DNA of 64,000 nt, taken from assembly GCA_033557465.1 (NCBI GenBank), contig CM066033.1, forward strand, positions 380,625,289 to 380,689,288. The letters run 5' to 3'. Numbering within the stretch: position 1 is the first letter of the stretch; each line of letters begins with the position of its first letter. The position numbers and the translations under genes were made by a program. Positions 42,640 to 53,068 of this stretch are shown here, piece by piece. This DNA comes from Ichthyophis bannanicus (Eukaryota > Chordata > Amphibia > Gymnophiona > Ichthyophiidae). The notes under the pieces were generated by a model. That model searched no databases, was not told the origin of the DNA, and was given only the letters and a program-made list of their open reading frames with translations.

Positions 42640-43510
42640 AGAGCTTGCTACCCACTGCCTGCACTGTACTGCCACCCATTGTTGGCATTAAACTACTACC
42701 CACTGCTTACACTGTACTGCTACCCATTGTTGGCATTAAACTACTACCCTCTGCCTGCATAGCACCACTACCCTCTGCTTGCTTAGCATTGCTCCCATTG
42801 CCTACATCATACTGCTACCCACTGCTGGGCATAGAACTGCATACCCATCGCTGCATAGAACCGTTATCCATTGCTTATTCATTGCTTGCATAGTACTGCT
42901 ACCCATTGTTTTCCATACTGTTGCACTGAACTGTTGCCACCCATTGTTTGCATACTGCTACCACCCATTGTTTTGCCACCCATTGTTTTGCTTTGCATAC
43001 TGTTGCCACCCATTGTTATGCCACCCATTGTTTTGTTTTGCATACTGCTGCTACCCTGCTGCTACCCATTGTTTTGCATACTGCTGCTACCCATTGTTTT
43101 GTTTTGCATACTGTTGCCACCCAATGTTTTGCATACTGCTGTTACCCATTGTTTTGTTTTGCATACTGTTGCCACCCATTGTTTTGCATACTGCTGCTAT
43201 CCATTGTTTTGTACACTGTTGCCACCCATTGTTTGCATAGTATTGCTACCCACTGTTGCACTGAACTGTTATCCATTCCTTATCCATTGTACTGCATAGT
43301 ACTGCTACCCATTGATTGCATACTGTTGCCACCCATTGTTGCATGGTACCATCACCCATTGTTGTCTAGAACTGTTATCCACTCCTTATCCTCTGCTTGA
43401 TACCCATTTCTTGCATTGAACTGCCATGCACTGCCTGCTTGTCTGCCTATCAAGTGCTACCCGTTGTTTGCCTAGAACTTGCTACCCATTGCTTGCTCAG
43501 ACCTTGCTGC
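42640..43510 (+). repeat. Minisatellite, about 20-45-bp units
   Basis: Units vary around TGCTACCCATTGTTTTGCATAC. Higher-order variants carry TGTTGCCACC or GGCATTAAAC. The Cys/His/Tyr-rich frames translated from it (up to 153 codons) are artefacts. Confidence 0.9.
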
Positions 43511-43983
43511 CCACTACCATGGCCCCACATCTCATTGTCCTCCTATTCATTCTCCTCCCCAACTGCCTCCCCTCACCTACCTACACCTACCAACACCCTC
43601 CCTCTTCTTCCGCCTACCTTTCCCCTACCTTCCTCACTTCCCCCTCCACTCTGCCCCCTAGCCTAGCACCTGCCCTTGAGCTTCCTCACACCATCTCCCG
43701 CATTCAACCAGCCCCCCTCTCTACCTTCTTTACTTCTCCCTCCATCCTGCCCCCTAGCCTTGCACCGGCTCTTGAGCTTCTTCACACCATCCCCCGCATT
43801 CAACCAACATAAGAACATAAGAACATAAGATATGCCATACTGGGTCAGACCAAGGTCCATCAAGCCCAGTATCCTGTTTCCAACAGTGGCCAATCTAGGT
43901 CATACGTACCTAGCAGTTTCCCCAAAAGACACAGGTTCCACAATGCTTGTACTGGGTCAAGCATTGATATCCTGGGTCCCTTC

Positions 43984-46506
43984 TTAATAATGGTTTATGG
44001 ACTTTTCCTCCAGGAACTTGTCCAAACCTTTTTTAAACCCAGCTACACTAACAGCCTTTACTACATCCTCCGGTAACAAATTCCAGAGTTTGATTACACG
44101 TTGAGTGAAAAAATATTTTCTTTTATTAGTCTTAAATAGTTTACCCTGTAGCTTCATTGCATGTCCCCTAGTCTGTCTATATTCTGATAACGTAAACAAT
44201 CGATCTACGTTTACCCGTTCAACTCCGTTCATTAATTTATAGACTTCTATCATATCTCCCCTCAGCCGTCTCTTTTCCAGGTTAAAGAGCCCTAACCTTT
44301 TTAGCCTTTCTTCATAGGAGTATCCTTCCATCCCCTTTACCATTTTGGTGGCTCTTCTCTGAACCTTTTCTAATAACGCTATATCCTTTTTAAGATACGG
44401 CGACCAGAATTGCACACAATATTCAAGGTGCGGTCTCACCATGGAACGATATAGAGGCATTATAATATCTTTTGTTTTATTTTCCATTCCTTTCCTTATC
44501 ATACCTAGCATTCTATTTGTTCTCTTGGCTGCCGCTGCACACTGGGCCGAGGGTTTTAACATGTTGTCCACAATGACGCCTAAATCTTTTTCCTGTGTGG
44601 TGGTTCCTAAAGTGGAACCTTGCATCGTGTAACCATAGTTTGGGTTGTTCTTCCCTAGGTGCATAACTTTGCACTTGTCCACATTAAATTTCATCTGCCA
44701 TTTTAATGCCCAGTCTTCCAATTTATCAAGATCCTCTTGCAATTTTCCACAATCCTCTTGGGTTTTAACAACTTTAAATAGTTTTGTGTCATCTGCAAAT
44801 TTGATAACCTCACTCGTTATTCCACTTTCCAGGTCATTTATGAATATGTCAAAAAGCAGAGGACCCAGCACAGATCCCTGGGGTACATCACTATTCACCT
44901 TTCTCCATTGGGAAAATTTGCCATTTAGCCCTACCCTCTGCTTTCTATCTTTTAACCAGTTCCTGATCCACAGTAGTACACTGCCTCCTATCCCATGACT
45001 CTTTAGTTTTGCCAAAAGTCTCTGATGAGGGACCTTGTCAAAGGCTTTCTGAAAGTCCAGATACACTATATCAACCGACTCACCTTTGTCCACCTGTTTA
45101 TTCACACCTTCAAAAAAACATAACAGATTAGTAAGGCAAGATCTTCCTTGTCGAAAGCCATGTTGGCTGTCTCCCATTAGGCCATGACTATCTAAATGCT
45201 GAATAATTTTATTCTTTATGATGGTTTCTACCATTTTTCCCAGTACTGACGTCAAGCTCACTGGTCTGTAGTTTCCCGGATCACCCCTGGAACCCTTTTT
45301 AAAAATTGGTGTTACATTGGCTGTCCTCCAATCTTCAGGAATTAGAGATGATTTTAATGATAGTTCAGAGATTACTAATAGCAGGTCTGCAATCTCATAT
45401 TTCAGTTCTTTCAACACCCTTGGATGTATACCATCCGGCCCAGGTGATTTGCTACTCTTCAGTTTATCTAATAGTTGTAATACATCTTCCCAATGTATCG
45501 ATATTTCCTTCAACTCTTCTGCACCTTTAAATACCACTTCAGTCATGGGTAACATCCCTATATCTTCCTCAGTAAAGACCGAAGCAAAGAATTCATTCAG
45601 TCTCTCTGCTATCGCCTTGTCACCTCTTAGTGCCCCTTTAACACCTCTATCATCTAATGGACCAACTGACTCTCTCACAAGTTTTTTGCTGCGAATGTAC
45701 TTGAAAAAATCTTTATTTCGCGTTTTTGCTTCCGCAGCAAGCTTCTTCTCAAATTCTCCCTTTGCCTGCTTTATTAATGCCTTGCATTTGACTTGCCAGT
45801 GCTTGTGCTGTTTCCAGGTTTCGTCGTTTGGCTCTTTTTTCCATTTCCTGAAAGATGCTTTTTTGGCAACAACAGCCTCTCTGACCTCACCTTTAAACCA
45901 TGCTGGCAGTTTTTTTGACTTCCTTCCACTTTTCTTAAAGCGTGGAATAAAGCTGACTTGGGCTTCCAAGATAGTATTTTTAAACAACACCCAAGCTTGA
46001 TGTAAGTCTTTAACCTTTGCAACTGCTCCTTTTAGTTTTTTCTTAACTGTTTTCCTCATTTTATCATAGTCTCCCTTTCGAAAGTTAAAAGGTAGTACTG
46101 TGGATTTCCTTACTATCCCTCCTCCACTAATTAAATCAAAGGCGATCATGCTATGATCACTATTGCCAAGTGGCCCCAACACCCTTATCTCTTGCACTAC
46201 ATCTGGTGTTCCACTAAGGACTAGGTCTAATATTGCTTCCCCTCTGGTTGGTTCATGAACCAGCTGCTCCAAGAAGCAGTCATTTATTTCATCTAGGAAC
46301 TTTATCTCCCTAGCATGTCCTGCTGTGACACTGACCCAGTCGATACCGGGGTAATTGAAATCACCCATTATTATTACTGCACTGTAACTTTTGCTAGCTT
46401 CCTTGATTTCTTTGAGCATTTCATCATCCATTTGTTCATTCTGGCCAGGCGGACGATAGTACACCCCCACTGCCATCGCCTTCCCCTTTTTTACATGGAA
46501 TTTCAA
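43984..46506 (-). CDS. CR1 ORF2, main part: endonuclease C-terminal half and RT
   Basis: 840 codons without a stop. Early residues hold 'IIMGDFNYPGIDW' (about 45-57) and 'GNSDHSMIAFD' (about 115), the second half of the endonuclease. The RT follows with '[16 protein letters not shown]', '[15 protein letters not shown]', '[12 protein letters not shown]' and FADD (about 565), and the end '[10 protein letters not shown]'. Before VPQGS the reading is NSD instead of NSG (compare 49842-51767), a change in a highly conserved glycine. The N-terminal third is in another frame at 46436-46948. Confidence 0.9.
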   Translation of the reverse strand: MKFHVKKGKAMAVGVYYRPPGQNEQMDDEMLKEIKEASKSYSAVIIMGDFNYPGIDWVSVTAGHAREIKFLDEINDCFLEQLVHEPTRGEAILDLVLSGTPDVVQEIRVLGPLGNSDHSMIAFDLISGGGIVRKSTVLPFNFRKGDYDKMRKTVKKKLKGAVAKVKDLHQAWVLFKNTILEAQVSFIPRFKKSGRKSKKLPAWFKGEVREAVVAKKASFRKWKKEPNDETWKQHKHWQVKCKALIKQAKGEFEKKLAAEAKTRNKDFFKYIRSKKLVRESVGPLDDRGVKGALRGDKAIAERLNEFFASVFTEEDIGMLPMTEVVFKGAEELKEISIHWEDVLQLLDKLKSSKSPGPDGIHPRVLKELKYEIADLLLVISELSLKSSLIPEDWRTANVTPIFKKGSRGDPGNYRPVSLTSVLGKMVETIIKNKIIQHLDSHGLMGDSQHGFRQGRSCLTNLLCFFEGVNKQVDKGESVDIVYLDFQKAFDKVPHQRLLAKLKSHGIGGSVLLWIRNWLKDRKQRVGLNGKFSQWRKVNSDVPQGSVLGPLLFDIFINDLESGITSEVIKFADDTKLFKVVKTQEDCGKLQEDLDKLEDWALKWQMKFNVDKCKVMHLGKNNPNYGYTMQGSTLGTTTQEKDLGVIVDNMLKPSAQCAAAAKRTNRMLGMIRKGMENKTKDIIMPLYRSMVRPHLEYCVQFWSPYLKKDIALLEKVQRRATKMVKGMEGYSYEERLKRLGLFNLEKRRLRGDMIEVYKLMNGVERVNVDRLFTLSEYRQTRGHAMKLQGKLFKTNKRKYFFTQRVIKLWNLLPEDVVKAVSVAGFKKGLDKFLEEKSINHY

Positions 46507-46948
46507 TCCATAGAGATTCTACAGCAAATTTTGTTTCCTGCAAAACATTAATCCTTTCTGACTCAATGCCCTCTCTAACATAGAGCGCAACCCCTCCACT
46601 AATTTGATCAGCTCTATCATTACGATACAGTTTGTACCCAGGTATCACAGTGTCCCACTGGTTGTCCTCCTTCCACCATGTCTCTGATATTCCAATCATA
46701 TCTAACCTCTCATTTAGTGCTATATATTCTAACTCTCCCATCTTGTTTTGTAGACTTCTAGCATTTGCATACAAGCATTTTAGAGACTGTATTTTATTCA
46801 TATTAATTTGGCTATTGGTAGACATGGGTATTTTGGGATCTTTAAGCTCTGTCTGCTCCATACTTGAGGGCATTTGGGCTACTTTACTCTTTTTTGGAAC
46901 CTCTCTGCTTTTTGTAGTATCCTTCAAGGATACATTCTTCCGAACCAT
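46436..46948 (-). pseudogene. CR1 ORF2, N-terminal part before the frameshift
   Basis: It starts at ATG 46948 and reads 'YANARSLQNKMGELEY' and 'ISETWWKEDNQWD' (endonuclease Glu). Near 46490 the words 'WIEIPCKKGEGDGSGG' run out of frame, where another CR1 copy (53270) reads a longer Lys/Gly stretch and then 'AMAVGVYY'. The lesion is a length change in the A/G-rich tract AAAAAAGGGGAAGG. Confidence 0.88.
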
Positions 46949-46983
46949 GCGCTCTTGGGCGACTGTCGGCTGTTCCCTATCAT

Positions 46984-47904
46984 CTAGTTTAAAAGCTGCT
47001 CTATCTCCTTTTTAAAGGTTAATGCCAGCAGCCTGGTTCCATCCCGGTTAAGGTGAAGCCCATCCCTTCGGAAGAGCCCCTCCTTTCCCCAGAATGTTCC
47101 CCAGTTCCTAACAAATCCAAACCCCTCATCTCTGCACCATTGTCTCATCCACGCATTGAGACTCCGGAGCTCTGCCTGCCTTTTGGGTCCTGCGCGTGGA
47201 ATGGGAAGCATTTCGGAGAACGCTACCCTGGAAGTTCTGGATTTCAACTTCCTACCTAAAAGCCTAAATTTAGCTTCCAGAACCTCCCTACCACATTTTC
47301 CTATGTCATTGGTACCGACATGTACCAAGACAGCAGACTCCTCCCCAGCACTATCTAAGACCTTATCTAGGTGGCGCGTGGGGTCAGCTACCTTCGCACC
47401 AGGCAGGCATGTTACCAGGCGATCCTCACGTCCACCAGCCACCCAGCTATCTACATGCCTAATGATCGAATCACCAACTATAACTGTTGTCCTAACCCTT
47501 CCCTCATGGGCACATGGCCCTGGAGAAACTTCCTCGGTGCGAGAGGGGTTTACATCACCTGGAGGACAGGTCCTAGTTACAGGATCACTTCCTGCCACAC
47601 CAGGGTGATGCTCTCCTGTCACGTGACCTCTCTTCTCCATGGCAACAGGGACGCTGCCAGACTGGAGGTGGGATTTCAGGACTATATCCCTGTAGGTCTC
47701 GTCTATGTACCTCTCTGTCTGTCTTATGTTTTCCAAGTCTGCTACTCTAGCCTCTAGAGAACGGACTCGTTCCCTGAGAGCAAAGAGCTCCTTGCACCTA
47801 GTGCACACGTAAGACCTCTCATCAACTGGGAGAAAGTCATACATGTGACACTCAATGCAAAAGACTGGAAATCCCACATCCCGCTGCTGGACTGCTGTCT
47901 GCAT
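46984..47904 (-). CDS. CR1 ORF1: zinc finger, coiled coil and SGNH esterase
   Basis: 306 codons, unbroken. Residues 16-37 hold C-x2-C...C-x2-C ('CIEC', 'CTRC'). Residues 40-62 look like a short coiled coil. Residues 140-305 are an esterase of the SGNH type: GDSII (Gly144, Ser146), GTND (197-200) and D-G-L-H (Asp281, His284). All catalytic positions are present. CR1 ORF1 proteins bind RNA, and the esterase may act on lipids or membranes. The context with ORF2 35 bp downstream fits a bicistronic LINE. Confidence 0.88.
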   Translation of the reverse strand: MQTAVQQRDVGFPVFCIECHMYDFLPVDERSYVCTRCKELFALRERVRSLEARVADLENIRQTERYIDETYRDIVLKSHLQSGSVPVAMEKRGHVTGEHHPGVAGSDPVTRTCPPGDVNPSRTEEVSPGPCAHEGRVRTTVIVGDSIIRHVDSWVAGGREDRLVTCLPGAKVADPTRHLDKVLDSAGEESAVLVHVGTNDIGKCGREVLEAKFRLLGRKLKSRTSRVAFSEMLPIPRAGPKRQAELRSLNAWMRQWCRDEGFGFVRNWGTFWGKEGLFRRDGLHLNRDGTRLLALTFKKEIEQLLN

Positions 47905-47950
47905 CTTAGTTTTAAGATTGTGTTTAGATCTTTAAGTTCTTTACGTACTA

Positions 47951-48690
47951 AAGGGTGCTATGGAAATTTATACCAATAAAACTGTACCTAATAAGTTTAA
48001 TATACCTTGTTCACCTGAAGCTTAATTAATCTCAGGTCCTTAGTGTATGACTGATTTGAGTAACGAGCTTCACCTGAGAGCACCTCCTGTCTTTTAAGAT
48101 GTGCAAGTACCTATAAAGCTGTGATTATCCCAGGGGTGGGTGGGCGTGGGGAGGGATGTAGGGATATAACACTTATTAAAGAGGGCTGCTATACAGTACC
48201 CTGTCCTGTGCTGCTGAGGTAAGCTATATTCTGATTTGATTTAAATTATAGCTCTTTGCTGCTGCTAGGCTCTCTAACCTATTATGAAATTTAAACTACA
48301 AGCTCTCTGCTGGATTCTAAATTTAACCAGAAAGCTCTCTTCTGTGTTTTAAATTGAAACTAAAAGTACTTTGCTGATGCTAGGCCCTGAGTGACTATGA
48401 AATTTAAACTACAAGCTCTCTGCTGGATTCTAAATTTAACCAGAAAGCTCTGTTCTGTGTTTTAAATTGAATCTAAAAGTACTTTGCTGATGCTAGGCCC
48501 TGAGTGACTATGACATTTAAACTACAGCTCTCTACTGGGTATGAAAGGTAACCAGAAAGTTCTCTTCTGTGTTTTAAATTGAATCTTAAACTGCTGCTAC
48601 TAGGCCCTGACTGATTTAACAAAAAATAGTGGGTTCACAGATTAATTAGCTTTAAAAGAAAAAAAATTCCTTTCAGAAAAATTCCCAGAA
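47951..48690. other. CR1 5' UTR or L2 5' region with tandem repeat
   Basis: No coding frame. From about 48280 to 48600 a unit of about 115-120 bp ('aaatttaaactacaagctctctgctgg' ... 'aggccctgagtgactatg') is repeated two and a half times. A T/G-rich stretch lies at 48130-48160. Which element it belongs to is not settled by sequence alone. Confidence 0.5.
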
Positions 48691-48699
48691 GTATATACT

Positions 48700-49648
48700 C
48701 ACAATTGCAGATTTCTCTCCAGAAGTAACAGCCCCCCTTTCTAGTCCTTCAAGACCCCAGCCCCCCTCTCTTTAAGGCAACCCCCACCCTCACTTCCGCC
48801 ATACTATCTCCACTATACCTCGCTCTCTAATACTCCTTCTCCTTCTCTCATCTGGTAACATCAATCCCAACCCTGCCCCCCCCCCATTTCTTTCTCACAC
48901 TAGAAAAAGTTCCTTACGTACCCCATCTAATCCCATCCACATCCCGCTCCTCCCTCCTTCCGCCCTCCCCCATTCATCCCACGATCAATTATCCATAGAT
49001 ATCAACTCCAACCCCCATTCATCCCACAATCAATCACCCATAGATATCAACTCCAACCCCCATTCATCCCACAATCAATCCATAGATATCAACTCCAACC
49101 CCCATTCATCCCACAATCAATCCATAGATATCAACTCCAACCCTACCCCCAAAAATAATCCCTCACATAACCTACCTGATACCATCAATTTACTCCTCAT
49201 TTCCCCTCCCTCATGTCCCTCTTGGAGATCACACTCACCTAGACACACCCACCCACACTCTGCTCCCTCTAAATCTCAGCATTACCCTAGAAATAGACCC
49301 CACGCTACTCTGATAAGAAATCTACACGTAACTTATCCAACCTTATCCATATCCCTCTCCTCCCCACCTCCGCTCTCCCGTTTTCATGTGCCCTATGGAA
49401 CGCATGCTCAGTCATAAATAAAACCCCTTATATTCATGACCTTTTCATCTTCAGTGCCCTACACCTTCTTGCCTTGACTGAGACATGGCTCCCCCCAGAC
49501 GACACCGCATCCATTGCCTCTCTCTGCTATGAGGGCTACCAGTTCTCCAATACACCCCGACTTACTGGTCGCAGTGGTGGTGTTGGCCTCCTACTCTCTC
49601 CCTCCTGCCAATTCCAACCCCTTCTGCCACCCCATGGAGACTCCTTCA
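48700..49648 (+). pseudogene. L2 ORF2 start and endonuclease part
   Basis: The reading near 48800-48870 gives a hydrophobic leader ('LALLILLLLLSSG'), followed by a Ser/His/Pro-rich region containing a 40-46-bp tandem repeat (about 48975-49140). From 49385 it gives 'CALWNACSVINKTPYIHDL' and 'LLALTETWLPPDDTA' (endonuclease Glu) up to 'GGVGLLLSPSCQF'. Frameshifts interrupt the leader. It stops at the CR1 3' tail at 49649, and the remaining endonuclease and first RT motifs are not found on the other side. Confidence 0.75.
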
Positions 49649-51822
49649 AAGTCATAAGAACATAATATAAGAACATAAGATCATAAGATATGCCATACTG
49701 GGTCAGACCAAGGTCCATCAAGCCCAGTATTCTGTTTCCAACAGTGGCCAATCTAGGTCATACGTACCTAGCAGTTTCCCCAAGGGACACAGGTTCCACA
49801 ATGCTTGTATTGGTTCAAGCATTGATATCCTGGGTCCCTTCTTAATAATGGTTTATGGACCTTTCCTCCAGGAACTTGTCCAAACCTTTTTTAAACCCAG
49901 CTACACTAACAGCCTTTACTACATCCTCCGGTAACAAATTCCAGAGTTTGATTACACGTTGAGTGAAAAAATATTTTCTTTTATTAGTCTTAAATAGTTT
50001 ACCCTGTAGCTTCATTGCATGTCCCCTAGTCTTTCTATATTCTGATAAGGTAAACAATCGATCTACGTTTACCCGTTCCACTCCGTTCATTAATTTATAG
50101 ACTTCTATCATATCTCCCCTCAGCCGTCTCTTTTCCAGGTTAAAGAGCCCCAACCTTTTTAGCCTTTCTTCATAGGAGTAGCCTTCCATCCCCTTTACCA
50201 TTTTGGTGGCTCTTCTCTGAACCTTTTCTAAAATTGCTATATCCTTTTTAAGATATGGCGACCAGAATTGCACACAATATTCAAGGTGCGGTCTCACTAT
50301 GGAACGATATAGAGGCATTATAATATCTTTTGTTTTATTTTCCATTCCTTTCCTTATCATACCTAGCATTCTATTTGCTCTCTTGGCCGCCGCTGCACAC
50401 TGGGCCGAGGGTTTTAACATGGTATCCACAAGGACGCCTAAATCTTTTTCTTGGGTGGTGGTTCCTAATGTGGAACCTTGCATCGTGTAACCATAGTTTG
50501 GGTTGTTCTTCCCTAGGTGCATAACCTTGCACTTCTCCACATTAAATTTCATCTGCCATTTTGATGCCCAGTCTTCCAATTTATCAAGATCCTCTTGCAA
50601 TTTTCCACAATCCTCCTGGGTTTTAACAACTTTAAATAGTTTTGTGTCATCAGCAAATTTGATAACCTCACTCGTTATTCCACTTTCCAGGTCATTTATG
50701 AATATGTCAAAAAGCAGCGGACCCAGCACAGATCCCTGGGGTACACCACTATTCACCTTTCTCCATTGGGAAAATTGGCCATTTAGCCCTACCCTCTGCT
50801 TTCTATCTTTTAACCAGTTCCTGATCCACAGTAGTACACTGCCTCCTATCCCATGACTCTTTAGTTTTGCCAAAAGTCTCTCATGAGGGACCTTGTCAAA
50901 GGCTTTCTGAAAGTCCAGATACACAATATCAACCGACTCACCTTTGTCCACCTGTTTATTCACTCCTTCAAAAAAACATAACAGGTTAGTAAGACAAGAT
51001 CTTCCTTGTCTAAAGCCATGTTGGCTGTCTCCCATTAGGTCATGACTATCTATATGCTGAGTAATTTTATTCTTTATGATGGTTTCTACCATTTTTCCCG
51101 GTACTGATGTCAGGCTCACCGGTCTGTAGTTTCCCGGATCACCCCTCGAACCCTTTTTAAAAATTGGTGTTACATTGGCGATCCTCCAATCCTCAGGTAT
51201 TAGAGATGATTTTAATGATAGTTCACAGATTACTGATAGCAGGTCTGCAATCTCAAATTTCAGTTCTTTCAACACCCTTGGATGTATACCATCCGGCCCA
51301 GGTGATTTGCTACTCTTCAGTTTATCTAATAGTTGTAAGACATCTTCCCGATGTATCAATATTTCCTTCAATTCTTCCACACCTTTAAATACCACTTCAG
51401 TCGTGGGTAACATCCCTACATCTTCCTCAGTAAAGACCGAAGCAAAGAATTCATTCAGTCTCTCCGCTATCGCCTTGTTGCCTCTTAGTGCTCCTTTAAC
51501 CCCTTTATCATCTAATGGACCAACTGACTCTCTCACGGGTGTTTTGCTACGAATGTACTTGAAAAGGTCTTTATTTCGCGTTTTTGCTTCCGCAGCAAGC
51601 TTCTTCTCAAATTCTCTCTTTGCCTGCCTTATCAATGCCTTGCATTTGACTTGCCAGTGCTTGTGCTGTTTCCAGGTTTCATCATTTGGCTCTTTTTTCC
51701 ATTTCTTGAAAGATGCTTTTTTGGCAACAACAGCCTCTCTGACCTCAGCTTTAAACCATGCTGGCAATTTTTTGGACTTCCTTCCACTTTTCTTAAAGCG
51801 TGGAATACAGCTGGTCTGGGCT
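49649..51822 (-). mobile_element. CR1 LINE, 5'-truncated, inserted in L2
   Basis: The 3' end has the TTATGTTC octamer repeats (49650-49690). The body runs up to the linker after the endonuclease ('[15 protein letters not shown]'), where it joins L2 RT sequence at 51823. Its sequence is close to the CR1 at 43805-47950, with a few percent mismatch by eye. Confidence 0.88.
49842..51767 (-). CDS. CR1 ORF2, linker and RT, uninterrupted
   Basis: 641 codons open. RT motifs: '[16 protein letters not shown]', '[18 protein letters not shown]', '[15 protein letters not shown]', '[10 protein letters not shown]'. The C-terminal end is '[16 protein letters not shown]'. All RT residues are kept, unlike the NSD change in the longer copy. 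The frame lacks the endonuclease because of the 5' truncation, so the copy could not move on its own. Confidence 0.9.
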   Translation of the reverse strand: MPAWFKAEVREAVVAKKASFKKWKKEPNDETWKQHKHWQVKCKALIRQAKREFEKKLAAEAKTRNKDLFKYIRSKTPVRESVGPLDDKGVKGALRGNKAIAERLNEFFASVFTEEDVGMLPTTEVVFKGVEELKEILIHREDVLQLLDKLKSSKSPGPDGIHPRVLKELKFEIADLLSVICELSLKSSLIPEDWRIANVTPIFKKGSRGDPGNYRPVSLTSVPGKMVETIIKNKITQHIDSHDLMGDSQHGFRQGRSCLTNLLCFFEGVNKQVDKGESVDIVYLDFQKAFDKVPHERLLAKLKSHGIGGSVLLWIRNWLKDRKQRVGLNGQFSQWRKVNSGVPQGSVLGPLLFDIFINDLESGITSEVIKFADDTKLFKVVKTQEDCGKLQEDLDKLEDWASKWQMKFNVEKCKVMHLGKNNPNYGYTMQGSTLGTTTQEKDLGVLVDTMLKPSAQCAAAAKRANRMLGMIRKGMENKTKDIIMPLYRSIVRPHLEYCVQFWSPYLKKDIAILEKVQRRATKMVKGMEGYSYEERLKRLGLFNLEKRRLRGDMIEVYKLMNGVERVNVDRLFTLSEYRKTRGHAMKLQGKLFKTNKRKYFFTQRVIKLWNLLPEDVVKAVSVAGFKKGLDKFLEERSINHY

Positions 51823-53068
51823 TCCCCTACACCGCTCCATGTAGGTGTAGCCCAGGGATCTGTCTTGGGCCCCCTCCTCTTCTCTCTCTATACCCAAGGC
51901 CTTGGTGTGCTTATCTCCTCCCATGGCTTTCAGTACCATCTCTATGCCGATGACTCACAAATCTACCTCTCTACACCTAATATTTCTCCGACAACCCAGT
52001 CCAAGATCTCTGCCTGTCTTTCGGACATCGCTGCTTGGATGTCTCATCGACAATTGAAATTGAACATGGCCAAGACTGAACTCCTTGTCTTTCCACCTAA
52101 CTCCTCCCCCCCCCCACTTCCCCCTCTCTCAATCCATGTGGATGGATCTACTAGCCTTCCTGTTCCCTTGGCCCGCAATCTAGGGGTTGTCTTTGACACC
52201 TCTCTCTCCTTCTTCGCTCATATCCAGCTTGTAGCTAAGACCTGCCGCTTCTTTCTCTACAACATCAGCAAAATCCGCCCCTTCCTCTTTGAACACACTA
52301 CCAAAACGCTTATCCACTCCTTAATCTCCTCTCGCCTCGATTACTGCAACCTACTCCTTGCTGGTCTTCCCATGAGCCACCTCCTTCCCCTTCAATCTAT
52401 ACAAAATCACGCTGCTCGACTAATCTTCTGCCAGCCTCGCCATGCCCATATTACTCCTCTTCTCAGGTCACTTCACTGGCTCCCTGTCCAGCTCCACATC
52501 AAATTCAAGCTTCCCCTGCTGACCTATAAATGCATTCACTCTATGGCCCCTCAATACCACTTATCTCTTATCTCTCCCTACATCCCCTCTCGAAATTTGC
52601 ACTCCGCTAACAAATTACTTCTATCAATGCCTTTCACCCACACCGCAAACTCCCGACTGCGCTCCTTTCACCTTTCTGCACCTCACGCCTGGAACAACCT
52701 ACCTGCGTCTGTGTGGCAGGCACCCTCCCTAGCCCTCTTCAAGTCCAGGCTGAAGACCCACCTCTTCACCGTTGCATTCAGATCCTGACTCCTTCCTCAT
52801 CTCACCCTAACCCCCGTCAACGTTTATGACCAACTACAGACCAAACTGTACCACACCAGACCAAACTGTACCACACCGTACCTTGCGTAGAACTGACTAA
52901 TGCTCTGTATTGTTTTTAACTAATGTACTATTCTAACTAGATTGTAAGCTCCGATGAGCATAACTCTGATGGGCAGGGACTATCTTTTGTATGTTGACTA
53001 CCTCTTGTAGGTTAGCTGTGCAGCGCTGCGTGCGTGGGGCTCTAGAAGTGCTAAATAGTAGTAGTAGT
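51823..53068 (+). pseudogene. L2 ORF2, RT second half, and 3' end
   Basis: The frame opens at motif B ('[16 protein letters not shown]'), then YADD, '[15 protein letters not shown]', '[13 protein letters not shown]' and the end '[11 protein letters not shown]', finishing at a stop at 52786. It is uninterrupted from motif B on. The 3' UTR carries 'gattgtaagctccgatgagc' and the tail (TAG)n at 53054-53068. The 537-codon frame from 51175 is a fusion of antisense CR1 with this L2 and is not a real protein. Confidence 0.88.

Larger units (their letters stand above)
42059..43804 (+). mobile_element. L2 LINE (plus), 5' region
   Basis: It starts at the break in the CR1 endonuclease and consists of a GC-rich 121-bp tandem array (42068-42390), a GC-rich single-copy part and a minisatellite. 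A frame opening at 43519 (ATGGCCCC) follows, starting with a hydrophobic segment ('HLIVLLFILLPNCLP') and a Ser/Pro-rich tail. The same L2 continues after the CR1 at 43805. Its assignment as one copy with the 51823-53068 part rests on orientation and on the flanking CR1 halves. Confidence 0.65.
43805..47950 (-). mobile_element. Nearly complete CR1 LINE
   Basis: The 3' end is the octamer tract TTATGTTC repeated (43805-43829, minus). ORF2 (about 46948-43984) and ORF1 (47904-46984) are in the correct order, 35 bp apart. The 5' UTR continues at least to 47950 and perhaps to about 48660. It lies in the L2 5' region. It is the best-kept CR1 of the window, with one frameshift and one clear motif change in ORF2. 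Confidence 0.88.

Noticed and set aside
42645..43400. Cys/His/Tyr-rich frames that look like zinc-binding proteins
   Set aside because: They are translations of a minisatellite in three frames; periodicity, not protein selection, explains the Cys spacing.
45317..46000. Long plus-strand frame over the CR1
   Set aside because: It is antisense to the well-supported ORF2, and the same antisense frame recurs in the other CR1 copies.
51175..52788. A 537-codon plus-strand open frame
   Set aside because: Its first 215 codons are antisense to a CR1 ORF2; only the part from 51823 is L2 RT. It is a junction artefact, not a fusion gene.
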